Source: JAJPXC01 sp964562375 (GTDB taxonomy: Bacteria; Bacteroidota; Bacteroidia; Bacteroidales; Muribaculaceae). From it: a DNA stretch of 50,699 nt. The stretch covers positions 1-50,699 of the forward strand of contig CAZLSW010000016.1 in assembly GCA_964562375.1 (NCBI GenBank), read 5' to 3'. Below the pieces are notes generated by a model, which was not told the origin of the DNA, ran no database searches, and was given only the letters and a program-made list of their open reading frames with translations. Every line of letters starts with the position of its first letter. The stretch's first letter is position 1. This document shows positions 34,555 to 42,172 of the stretch, one piece after another. A program made the position numbers and the translations under genes.

Positions 34555-35702
34555 TGACACATAGGGATTTAAATACGCCATTTTACATCGTGTATGAGGA
34601 CGCGTTGCGCCGCAACATGGACACAATCGCCCAAGTGGCCGACGCTACCGGCGTGAATATCATTATCGCCCTGAAAGCCAATGCTTTATGGCGCACATTC
34701 CCCATTTTGCGTGAACGATTTCCCAACGCCACCGCGTCGTCGCTCAACGAGCTGCAATTGGCCCATGACGAGCTTGGCGGCGAACTCCACTCCTACACCC
34801 CGGCCTACACCGAGGGGAACATCCAGAAATTCCTCGAACTGAGTACCCACCTAACTTTCAACTCGTTAAGCCAATTGGAGCGGTTTACGCCAAAAGTGAA
34901 AGATTATAACGCCTCGGCCGAGAAAAAAGTGTCTATCGGCTTAAGAGTCAACCCAAAATGCTCGGTAATCGAAACCGACATTTACAATCCCGCCAAGACT
35001 GGAAGCCGGTTCGGAGTCTCGGCCGACGAGATGCCCGCCCAGTTGCCCGAAATCGTGGAAGGTCTTCATTTTCATGCACTTTGCGAATCATCCTCTTTCG
35101 ACCTCGAGAAAGTGCTCAAAGCCTTTGAAGCCCAATTTGGGAAATATCTCCCCCATCTGAAATGGGTGAACCTTGGAGGAGGCCACCTGATGACCCGTGA
35201 CGGATACGATACCGACCATTTAATCAGCGTGTTACGTGGATTTCGGGAACGCTACCCTTGGCTGCAAGTGATCATGGAGCCCGGCAGCGCATTTACCTGG
35301 CGCACAGGCGATTTAGAGGTTACAGTGGTTGACATCGTGGAGCACGACGGCATAAAGACAGCCATCATTGACGCTTCTTTCGCTTGCCACATGCCCGACA
35401 CGCTTGAGATGCCGTATCTCCCTGATATAGAGCAAGCTGTGGATGAATCAGAAGGTAAATATTTCTATCGCCTCGGTGGCAATTCTTGCCTCAGTGGCGA
35501 CTTCAAGGAGGGCTGGTGGTTCCGCGAGCCCCTCAAAATTGGTGATAGGCTGACCCTCAAGGACATGAACCATTACACCACGGTGAAAACCAACATGTTC
35601 AACGGTGTACAACATCCCTCAATTGTACTGCAACGCTCTGAGGGACAAGTGGATATACTGCGCGAGTTTGACTACAACGACTATAAATCACGAATGAGCT
35701 AA
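34554..35702 (+). CDS. nspC: carboxynorspermidine/carboxyspermidine decarboxylase
   Basis: 382 residues, fold-III PLP decarboxylase. It makes spermidine or norspermidine by decarboxylating the carboxy form. The PLP lysine is Lys41 in IIALKANALW; the substrate-side HFHALCES, NLGGGHLMTR, MEPGSAF and GGNSCLSGD motifs are present. The usual partner carboxy(nor)spermidine dehydrogenase is not in the window, so it is presumably encoded elsewhere. Both ends overlap neighbours by one base (TAATG), an arrangement typical of tightly coupled translation. Confidence 0.96.
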   Translation: MTHRDLNTPFYIVYEDALRRNMDTIAQVADATGVNIIIALKANALWRTFPILRERFPNATASSLNELQLAHDELGGELHSYTPAYTEGNIQKFLELSTHLTFNSLSQLERFTPKVKDYNASAEKKVSIGLRVNPKCSVIETDIYNPAKTGSRFGVSADEMPAQLPEIVEGLHFHALCESSSFDLEKVLKAFEAQFGKYLPHLKWVNLGGGHLMTRDGYDTDHLISVLRGFRERYPWLQVIMEPGSAFTWRTGDLEVTVVDIVEHDGIKTAIIDASFACHMPDTLEMPYLPDIEQAVDESEGKYFYRLGGNSCLSGDFKEGWWFREPLKIGDRLTLKDMNHYTTVKTNMFNGVQHPSIVLQRSEGQVDILREFDYNDYKSRMS

Positions 35703-36706
35703 TGGGCCATCCTCGATTCTCAGTCATAGTACCCGTGTACAACCGCCTCGACGAGGTGGACGAATTGCTTCAAAGTCTTGCTAACCAGACGGTTAAGAAT
35801 TTTGAGGTGATACTGGTTGAAGATGGCTCAACAGCCCCATGCAAGGAGGCAGTTGATCGTTGGGCGCAACAGGTTGACATTCAGTACTATTACAAGTCGA
35901 ATGAGGGCCGGTCGATCGCTCGCAACTATGGACTGGAGCGCGCCCGAGGCGACTATTTTATTTTCTTTGACTCGGATTGCGTTATCCCTCCCACCTATTT
36001 TGAAACCGTCACTAAATCACTGGAACACAACCCATTGGATTGTTTTGGCGGACCCGATGCTGCTCACGACTCGTTCAGCGACACCCAGAAAGCCATCAAC
36101 TACGCCATGACCTCGTTCCTCACCACCGGAGGGATCCGCGGGGGCAAAGTCTCGCTCGAGAAATTTACCCCACGAACGTTCAATATGGGTTTCTCACGCG
36201 CTGTGTATGAGCGAGTTGGAGGATTCCGTGAGATGTTCTCCGAGGATATCGACATGTCTACCCGCATCCGACAAGCCGGCTTCTCAATCGGCCTTCTCCG
36301 CGAGGCGCCAGTCTACCATAAAAGACGCCTGAGTTTCAAGCTGTTCGCCCGACAAGTTTACGTTTTTGGGATGTCACGCATCACGTTGCACTTGTTGTAT
36401 CCCGGTTCGATGAAATTGGTACACCTGCTACCCGCCGCTTTCGTGCTTGGCTCCGTCGCCCTGATTGCGCTCTCAATTTGCGTAAAATGGTGGCTAATTT
36501 TGCCTCTCGCCGCCTATTTGCTGGCAATCTTTGTCACGGCCTGGATCTCCACTAAGCGCCTGAAAATCGCGCTGATGGCCGTCCCGGCAAGCATCCTGCA
36601 ACTGGGAGGGTACGGCGTGGGCTTCCTTCAAGCCTTCTTCCACAAAATCGTGCTCGGAAAAGGCCGCGACATCAACCAAGAAATTGAGATGCGCCGAGGA
36701 AAATAA
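35702..36706 (+). CDS. GT2-family glycosyltransferase with C-terminal membrane segments
   Basis: 334 residues. The N-terminal GT-A fold starts FSVIVPVYNR, followed by VEDGST (nucleotide-sugar binding), NEGRSIARNYG and the metal-binding FFDSDC. Residues 235-320 hold two or three hydrophobic helices (LLPAAFVLGSVALIALSICV, WWLILPLAAYLLAIFVTAWI), so it is attached to the inner membrane. Substrate is unknown. Co-transcribed with DNA-repair and polyamine genes, which says little about its role. Ends 25 bases before radC. Confidence 0.92.
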   Translation: MGHPRFSVIVPVYNRLDEVDELLQSLANQTVKNFEVILVEDGSTAPCKEAVDRWAQQVDIQYYYKSNEGRSIARNYGLERARGDYFIFFDSDCVIPPTYFETVTKSLEHNPLDCFGGPDAAHDSFSDTQKAINYAMTSFLTTGGIRGGKVSLEKFTPRTFNMGFSRAVYERVGGFREMFSEDIDMSTRIRQAGFSIGLLREAPVYHKRRLSFKLFARQVYVFGMSRITLHLLYPGSMKLVHLLPAAFVLGSVALIALSICVKWWLILPLAAYLLAIFVTAWISTKRLKIALMAVPASILQLGGYGVGFLQAFFHKIVLGKGRDINQEIEMRRGK

Positions 36707-36731
36707 GAACATCCATCTTACGTATAAATCC

Positions 36732-37430
36732 ATGATAGACACCCCCTTAAACCGTATACAGGACCTGAGCGAGGATGATCGCCCTCGCGAGAAAGCTTTG
36801 CGTCTGGGCATCCAGTCGCTTACCAATGCGGAACTGCTTGCCATTATCTTCGGGGGAGGCGTCCCTGGCAAGTCGGTAATCCAGCTAAGCCAAGAAATCC
36901 TTCGCGACCACGACAACCGCCTGTCGCACATCGCTCGCCTGAGTATCCACGAATTGGCCTCCAAATATCGAGGAATAGGCCCGGCTAAAGCCGTCTCGCT
37001 GGCAGCAGCGCTCGAACTGGGCCTACGTTGCCAAAGCGATTTCGCAAGCCCCCTGCCGCAAATATACGGCTCCGAGACGGTCTACGACATGATGCGCCCC
37101 CACATGTGCCGTCTCAACTACGAGGAATTTTGGGTGTTCCATCTCAATCACGCCAACCGTATGATAGCGCGGGAGTGCATCAGTTCGGGTGGCACAGCCA
37201 GCACCCTCGTTGACGTTAAACTCCTGATGAAGAGAGCGGTTGACAAGCTCGCCACCGGCATAATCCTAGCTCACAACCATCCCTCGGGCAACCTCCAGCC
37301 AAGCGGCGCCGACCGCCAGTTGACCACCAAGATCTCCAAGGCATGCGAGATTCTCGATATACGCCTCCTCGACCATGTGATCATCGCCGCCAACGACTAC
37401 TATTCATTCCGCGACCACGGCGACCTCTAG
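36732..37430 (+). CDS. radC: RadC-family JAB/MPN-domain protein
   Basis: 232 residues from the ATG at 36732; an in-frame alternative at 36684 overlaps the glycosyltransferase and is less likely. N-terminal HhH-like region (ALRLGIQSLTNAELLAIIFG), then the metal-binding JAMM motif HNHPSGNLQPSGAD in the C-terminal domain. Named for DNA repair, but biochemical function of RadC proteins is not settled. Last gene of the operon. Confidence 0.95.
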   Translation: MIDTPLNRIQDLSEDDRPREKALRLGIQSLTNAELLAIIFGGGVPGKSVIQLSQEILRDHDNRLSHIARLSIHELASKYRGIGPAKAVSLAAALELGLRCQSDFASPLPQIYGSETVYDMMRPHMCRLNYEEFWVFHLNHANRMIARECISSGGTASTLVDVKLLMKRAVDKLATGIILAHNHPSGNLQPSGADRQLTTKISKACEILDIRLLDHVIIAANDYYSFRDHGDL

Positions 37431-37583
37431 GATTCTCTCGTTATAAACTCAAGTATCGCAAGCTATATCAGAAACCACTAATATTCACTAATTTTCACTA
37501 ATTCAACACTTTAGCTTATTTCATCAATTTTGCTTTGCTACGCAAAGAATTAACACGAATTGCGATACTATACCCCTACAGGA
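37431..37583. other. gene-free stretch after radC
   Basis: No gene is seen. At 37469-37505 lies a partial inverted copy of the dispersed repeat (GAAACCACTAATATTCACTA). AATTAACAC at 37548-37556 can pair with GTGTTAATT at 37588-37596, so copy B of the repeat may begin earlier than its match to copy A. Confidence 0.5.
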
Positions 37584-37692
37584 ATTAGTGTTAATTAAGG
37601 AGCGTAAGCTCTCTAAAAATTATTAAGAACCCTTGTTTATTTGTTGGTGTTCATTAGTGTAAATTCGTGGTTTCATAACTTGAGAAAGTTGA
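37584..37692 (+). repeat. dispersed intergenic repeat, copy B
   Basis: These 109 bases match 5516-5622, sharing ATTAGTGTTAATT, GAGCGTAAGCTCTC, TTGTTGGTGTTCATTAGTG, AATTCGTGGTTTCA and TGAGAAAGTTGA in the same order and spacing. It lies downstream of radC, with no gene directly behind it. Confidence 0.85.
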
Positions 37693-37708
37693 ATTATAAA
37701 CACAAAGA

Positions 37709-37914
37709 AAGGAGCTTCTCACGAAGCCCCTTAATTTTCTTGGATCTTTCTATTTACACAATCGGTAAATAACCAACATAAACATAAGCGATTGTTATTC
37801 TTAATTCAACACTAAATAACCCTAAAAAACTAATTCCCTATTTTCTATTTATCCTTTTGTCCTTAATCCTTATATGAGAACCAGTGTTCTTGTCAATACG
37901 ACTGATTAATTTTT
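37709..37914 (-). ncRNA. candidate small RNA, about 205 nt
   Basis: A promoter-like pair sits at 37921-37950 on the minus strand. Downstream at 37732-37709 is a 10-bp hairpin, AAGGGGCTTC/GAAGCTCCTT with one G-U pair and loop GTGA, followed by TCTTTG. Between them there is no frame longer than about 11 codons. Internal pairings include AGAAC/GTTCT and CAATCG/CGATTG. The T-run is weak, so the end is less sure than the promoter. Confidence 0.35.
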
Positions 37915-37920
37915 ACACCA

Positions 37921-37950
37921 CAAAGTTACGACCTGTAGAGTGAACTTCAA
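37921..37950 (-). promoter_or_regulatory. minus-strand promoter without a downstream gene
   Basis: TTG (complement of CAA, 37948-37950), 19 bases, then TAACTTTG (complement of 37921-37928). Confidence 0.45.
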
Positions 37951-38104
37951 TTAGAGTTGAACTCAAATCTAAACAATTTTAGGCTCTCAAAATCGTAATT
38001 AACTATCTTTTAGTTAATTAAAACATAGACTTATATTTAAAAATATAAGGTAAAATATTGGCCTCAAAACTGAATTTAACCAAAAATTCGGGATTCAGCA
38101 ACGT

Positions 38105-38342
38105 CACAACTGCTCCCCGAGGGTGTGTCGGGGCAAGGGCACCCCGACTTTCTTCCACTTGAGGGCGGCTCGCCTTCCCTCCTCTTGAGGGCGGCTCGAC
38201 TTCCTTCCTCCAGATGGTACCCACGAGCTGTAGGATGGAAGTAGACCAGACTTCACTCCTCCTGAAAGGAAGACGAACACGCAAGAGGGCGGCATCTCGC
38301 GATGTCGCCCTCTTGCGCCGGAGGCTCGGATTGAGCCTCCGG
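38105..38342. repeat. GC-rich hairpin cluster
   Basis: GTCGGGG/CCCCGAC followed by TTTCTTCC is near 38129-38158. GAGGGCGGCTCG recurs twice, with CCTTCCCTCC and ACTTCCTTCC tails. Then come a long stem CGCAAGAGGGCG/CGCCCTCTTGCG (38280-38317) and a perfect 10-bp stem CCGGAGGCTC/GAGCCTCCGG (38318-38342). The layout of a GTCGGG palindrome plus a pyrimidine tail resembles the elements near 8600-9000 and 40721-41157. Short reading frames here are repeat shadows. Confidence 0.6.
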
Positions 38343-38360
38343 CCATCATTAATACCATCT

Positions 38361-38440
38361 AAAAAACAATCTTTACCTTTGTAAACCGTAGCTATTAGCT
38401 TACCATGAAATCAGTCTCACAACTGGTCTAACTTTCTTAG
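38361..38440 (-). ncRNA. candidate small RNA or leader, about 80 nt
   Basis: It lies behind the minus-strand promoter at 38447-38476. It can form TCTAA/TTAGA, AGCT/AGCT and a final TTTAC/GTAAA stem followed by GATTGTTTTTT, a plausible intrinsic terminator. No gene lies downstream before the GC-rich cluster. Confidence 0.35.
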
Positions 38441-38446
38441 ACATTG

Positions 38447-38476
38447 CAAAGTTACGATACAAATCGTGTCGCCAAA
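38447..38476 (-). promoter_or_regulatory. minus-strand promoter without a downstream gene
   Basis: TTTG (complement of CAAA, 38473-38476) and TAACTTTG (complement of 38447-38454) with 18 bases between, slightly short of the usual spacing. Confidence 0.4.
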
Positions 38477-38557
38477 AGAGTACATTAATTCAATATAAAC
38501 AAATTTTATAAAATCAAAAAGCCAAAAGACTGTTATCCAACAACTTAATAAATTAGG

Positions 38558-38591
38558 TTGGCTCAATAAATATAAGCTTTTATTGAGCCAA
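38558..38591 (-). terminator. terminator of the 38619-40208 regulator gene
   Basis: A perfect 13-bp stem (TTGGCTCAATAAA and its complement) with an eight-base loop lies 28 bases past the stop codon on the minus strand and is followed by CCTAATTTATT. Confidence 0.6.
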
Positions 38592-38618
38592 TACAACATT
38601 GTTGATAGCTGATTTTCA

Positions 38619-40208
38619 CTAATTGATTTGGGCTATTTGCATGATGTCGCGCTCAAAGGTGTCGCGTCGACGGGCCTTGCTCTTGAGTTTGTTGCGGTAG
38701 GTGTAGATGGTATTGAGCGAAAGGCCAAGGAAACGCGAGATTTGGCTACTGTCATCAACGCCAAGTCGCATGAAAGCCAGGATGCGTAGCTCGGTGTTGA
38801 GCTTATTGGGCTGCGACAAGGCAAACTGCTTATCGGGCTCCAACAAGCGGTTAACCTCCTCTACAAACGTGGGATAGATATGTACAAACGCGTTGTCGAA
38901 TATCTCGCAGAATAGCAAATTCTGCTCCTCTACCACTTTCCCCGACTTAAGCAATTGATAGAGATCCTCCACTTGACCAGCTTTGATCTTGCGGCTTGCA
39001 AGGCGATTGAACTCCTCCAGTTTCTCCATATATATAGAGCAAAGCGAAAGGAACTGGCTTATAAACGACTCCTTCATGCGATTGGCCACATTGAGCTGAG
39101 CCTTCATCGCCTGCAATTTGCGCATCTCCTTTTTAACATAAAACATCATGGCCAGGATACTACCCAAAGCCACGATCAACACCACTATAAGCCACAGAAG
39201 GAAGGTGACTTTACGCTTGTCGCTTTTACGGAACGACTGACCAATAATAGGGAGGGATTCGGCGGTTTGCATCGCCCTTATCGCGGCACCCGACGAAACC
39301 GCATTGCTCAACGAGTTGATTACGTAGGTATAAGCGCGGTCGAGGTCGCCGCGGTCGTAGAGCATTACTCCGGCACTGTGGAGGGCTGTTTCTTCACGAG
39401 TGGCCGAGCGAATGTCGGCAGCGGCAGCCACAACCTTGTAATACAGGGCATCCTCAGGATGATTAGCGCCCGAATAGTAGTCGGCCAAGATGCTGGCTGT
39501 GTGGGCGAAGAGGCGCGAATCGTTGGGCAATTTCTCCAACAATTCCGAGAGGATGGCCACGGCCAATTGGCGTTCTCCGTTCATGAAATAAAGTTCGGCC
39601 TCGAAAAACCGGGTTTCATCGGCTCCTGCCGGCATCAGGGAGACAAGGGAGTCGGTGTACAGCATGGCGCGGCGCGCAAACCGGTTTTGCGACTCACGAA
39701 TAGGATAATTTCCCGCAAGATAGAAGAAAAGTTGATTACCCACCTTATAGCGCAGAGCCTGATTCTCGGGGAATACCTCCATTGCCGGGATGGAATCAAA
39801 AGTTGCAATTGCCTCAAAGACAGCGCCCTTGATCGGGAGTAACGATGCCCAAAGAAGACGGAATTGCTGCTCCTCGCACGTGCGGTTGAGCTGTTGTGCC
39901 AGTTGAGCGCCTGAATGATAAAATTTCAGCGCTGAATCGACATTAAAATGGTGGTACTCATCGCCGATTTGCCTCATCAACTTGATGCGATTGACGGGTT
40001 GCATTGCCGAGGCGCGCGATTTTAGGGAATCTATCCTCCCTTGCTTAACGCTAAAATATTTGTCCCTTTGCTCGATAGCCTGATCCAGTTCCTTTAGCGC
40101 ATTGTCAAGCGAGCCCGGGAGCTGTGCCGCTCGGGCTGAGGTAGCTATCGAAGTGTAGCATATCAGTAGGGGTAATAAAATGTGACGAAGGCGTGTAAAA
40201 GCTTGCAT
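38619..40208 (-). CDS. TPR / transmembrane / helix-turn-helix regulator (DUF6377 type)
   Basis: 529 residues. Signal peptide to about 27 (ATSARA), then a helical TPR-like periplasmic region (about 30-330), one transmembrane helix (FLLWLIVVLIVALGSILAMM) near 342-361, a coiled coil, and a C-terminal LuxR-like helix-turn-helix (DSSQISRFLGLSLNTIYTYR) near 483-502. This is the layout of Bacteroidetes DUF6377 regulators, which often control nearby SusCD loci. Here no SusCD pair or transport gene is adjacent, so its target is unknown. It is an orphan flanked by repeats and candidate small-RNA units. Confidence 0.88.
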   Translation of the reverse strand: MQAFTRLRHILLPLLICYTSIATSARAAQLPGSLDNALKELDQAIEQRDKYFSVKQGRIDSLKSRASAMQPVNRIKLMRQIGDEYHHFNVDSALKFYHSGAQLAQQLNRTCEEQQFRLLWASLLPIKGAVFEAIATFDSIPAMEVFPENQALRYKVGNQLFFYLAGNYPIRESQNRFARRAMLYTDSLVSLMPAGADETRFFEAELYFMNGERQLAVAILSELLEKLPNDSRLFAHTASILADYYSGANHPEDALYYKVVAAAADIRSATREETALHSAGVMLYDRGDLDRAYTYVINSLSNAVSSGAAIRAMQTAESLPIIGQSFRKSDKRKVTFLLWLIVVLIVALGSILAMMFYVKKEMRKLQAMKAQLNVANRMKESFISQFLSLCSIYMEKLEEFNRLASRKIKAGQVEDLYQLLKSGKVVEEQNLLFCEIFDNAFVHIYPTFVEEVNRLLEPDKQFALSQPNKLNTELRILAFMRLGVDDSSQISRFLGLSLNTIYTYRNKLKSKARRRDTFERDIMQIAQIN

Positions 40209-40476
40209 TGTGTTGGTCGGTACTGATTCGATGTAGGGGTAATTAGTTTACTGTTGGCATCGCGAATTTAAGCAAAAAGATGGAATAAAACAAGCCCCTC
40301 AACGTAACTAGCTACTACATTGTAGAGTAGCGTCACTTGGAGGGTACAAAATATAAAGTTGTCGTAAGATTTTAGATTTATATTTCTCCAATATGGCAAC
40401 AACCATAATTTCAGTGAAAATCAGCGTTTTATCGATAAAAACACATAAGAAAAGCTTTATAAAAATCTAAAATACG
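40209..40476. other. A/T-rich stretch upstream of the regulator gene
   Basis: No gene is seen. It probably holds the regulator promoter, but no full match to the Bacteroidetes pattern was found on the minus strand. Confidence 0.4.
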
Positions 40477-40507
40477 TTGATTTCGGAAAATCAAAGCATT
40501 AATTTTG
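40477..40507 (+). promoter_or_regulatory. plus-strand promoter of a non-coding unit
   Basis: TTG at 40477-40479, 20 bases, TAATTTTG at 40500-40507, a full consensus match. Confidence 0.6.
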
Positions 40508-40513
40508 CATTGG

Positions 40514-40705
40514 AATAATAAAGAAACACGATTTTTCAACTTTCATTGTTTGTGAAATTTTTAGGGTTAGTATAGTTTGTTAGATTAAATGCGACAAGTA
40601 AATAGTGCATAATAGTAAATGTGTTTTATGTTAGGTTAGGTGCACGAAGCTCGCGCTTCGTGTGAAGGATTAAGGCGCCCCGCGACGGAGCGCCTTATTC
40701 ATTTT
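40514..40705 (+). ncRNA. candidate small RNA, about 190 nt
   Basis: It starts after the promoter at 40477-40507. It contains a perfect CACGAAGC/GCTTCGTG hairpin at 40643-40662 and ends in the stem AAGGCGC ... GCGCCTT at 40672-40696 followed by ATTCATTTTT. The longest frame inside is about 8 codons. The unit diverges from the regulator gene and runs toward the 3' end of the NeuB gene. Confidence 0.45.
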
Positions 40706-40706
40706 T
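40672..40706 (+). terminator. terminator of the candidate small RNA
   Basis: AAGGCGC/GCGCCTT with an inner CCG/CGG pair, followed by ATTCATTTTT. Confidence 0.55.
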
Positions 40707-40720
40707 ACCGCCGCGGCAAA

Positions 40721-41157
40721 CCGCGGGGCACGGTGGCTTGTTACTGCCGGGGCGGCACGGCCCGACTTCCTTTCTGACCGCGGGGCACAGTGGCAGGTTG
40801 TTACTGCCGGGGGGCACGGCCCGACATCCTTTCTGACCGCGGGGCACCGTGGCTTGTTGTTACTGCCGGGCCGGCACGGCCCGACTTCCTTTCTGACCGC
40901 GGGGCACGATGGCTTGTTACTGCCGGGCCGGCACGGCCCGACTTCCTTTCTGACCGCGGGGCACGATGGCTTGTTACCGCTGGGCCGGCACGGCCCGACT
41001 TCCTTTCTGACCGCGGGGCATGGTGGATGGTTGTTACTGCTGGGCCGGCACGGCCCGACTTCCCTTCTGACCGCGGGGCACGGTGGCTGGTTGTTACTGC
41101 CGGGCCGGCACGGCCCGACTTCCTTTCTAAACGCGGGGCACGGTGGCTTGATGGTGG
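40721..41157. repeat. GC-rich tandem array, 57-60 bp unit, about 7.5 copies
   Basis: Unit starts are at 40721, 40778, 40837, 40897, 40954, 41011, 41071 and 41131, giving lengths 57, 59, 60, 57, 57, 60 and 60. Each unit has CCGCGGGGCACGGTGGCTTG, a GTTACTGC link, the palindrome CGGGCCG-GCA-CGGCCCG and an ACTTCCTTTCTGA tail. The array ends directly at the NeuB stop codon. Two overlapping forward frames stay open through it only because most units are multiples of three; they are not considered genes. Confidence 0.9.
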
Positions 41158-42162
41158 TTAAAGGGTGATGAGGGAGTCGTAGGGGAAGTCGCGGGAAGCC
41201 TTTTGGCCGATTACGGTGTCCCAGAGCATGGGCGACAGGCCGTTACCAGGACGCTTGACAGTGATATTCTCCTCAGCGAATGTCTCCCCGGCCTGAATGT
41301 CGCGGGCGGCCACTATACTCTTACGAGCCACCTCTATGTTAGGGCGTTCGGAATCACTCACCCGCTTTTCACCGTCGCCCAAGGCTCTTTCAACATCACG
41401 GATAGCGGCGACCATCGCCCGTAGTTCAGCGGGATCGAGGGATGCCCTATGATCAGGACCTGGCAGCGTTTTGTCAAGGGTGAAATGTTTCTCAATCACC
41501 GTTGCGCCTAATGCGGCTGCAGCGATAGGAACGGTAATGCCAACTGTATGGTCGCTATAACCTACCCCAGCCACGCCCAAAGAGCGCAATTCATTCATCG
41601 CCAAGAGGTTAACATCGACCATTGGAGTGGGGTATTGTGTGTTGCAATGGAGCAGCCACACGTGGTCGCGCGGTGTCCCCGCTTTTTCCAGCACCTCCAA
41701 AGCGTCCTCAATCTCACCGAGGGTTGACATGCCCGTTGACATGATTACCCGCCCTTTCTGCGCGCCAATTTTGCGCAAGTAAGGGAGATTGGTGATCTCG
41801 CCTGAAGGTATCTTCCAATAATCCATGCCCAGAGGGGCTAGCGTGTCGATTGACACCAAGTCGAAAGGAGTGCTCATGAAGCCGATTCCTTCCTCGCGGC
41901 ATAAATCAGCAAGACCCTGGTAATCAGCGAGTGGAAGGTGGATTTTTCGGCACATGTCAAGTTGCGACTCCTCGGCTCCGGTTGTATCTTTTTGATATTC
42001 AGCCTTAGGGGCGATAGAAGAGATAACCAGCTCAGGCACAGCCGTTTGAAATTTAACATAGTCGGCGCCGGCATGCTTAGCCTCCTTGACCATTTCACGG
42101 GCCAAATCCAAATTTCCATTATGATTTACGCCAGCCTCGGCGATAACAATTATCTTGCTCAT
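41158..42162 (-). CDS. neuB: NeuB-family nonulosonic acid synthase (LegI/NeuB type)
   Basis: 334 residues from the ATG at 42162; an in-frame extension to 42324 is Arg/Trp-rich, lies inside the ATP-grasp gene and was rejected. The enzyme condenses phosphoenolpyruvate with a 6-carbon amino sugar to give a 9-carbon acid such as sialic or legionaminic acid. Motifs are IAEAGVNHNG, VKFQT, MSTPFD, KIPSGEI, MSTGMS, GYSDHT and EKHFTLDKTLPGPDH, with a C-terminal antifreeze-like (SAF) domain. The LegB homologue upstream favours di-N-acetyl-legionaminate or a relative as product, but motifs alone do not separate NeuB from LegI. Confidence 0.9.
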   Translation of the reverse strand: MSKIIVIAEAGVNHNGNLDLAREMVKEAKHAGADYVKFQTAVPELVISSIAPKAEYQKDTTGAEESQLDMCRKIHLPLADYQGLADLCREEGIGFMSTPFDLVSIDTLAPLGMDYWKIPSGEITNLPYLRKIGAQKGRVIMSTGMSTLGEIEDALEVLEKAGTPRDHVWLLHCNTQYPTPMVDVNLLAMNELRSLGVAGVGYSDHTVGITVPIAAAALGATVIEKHFTLDKTLPGPDHRASLDPAELRAMVAAIRDVERALGDGEKRVSDSERPNIEVARKSIVAARDIQAGETFAEENITVKRPGNGLSPMLWDTVIGQKASRDFPYDSLITL

Positions 42163-42172
42163 ATTCAGCTTT

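Noticed and set aside
38018..38358. Two short minus-strand frames
   Set aside because: They run through the GC-rich hairpin cluster, with low-complexity composition and no start signal.
40721..41157. CRISPR array
   Set aside because: The units are direct repeats with no unique spacers, and no cas gene is present.
40790..41168. Two overlapping open frames of 104-123 codons
   Set aside because: They are translations of the GC-rich tandem array, stay open only because most units are multiples of three, and have no normal protein composition.
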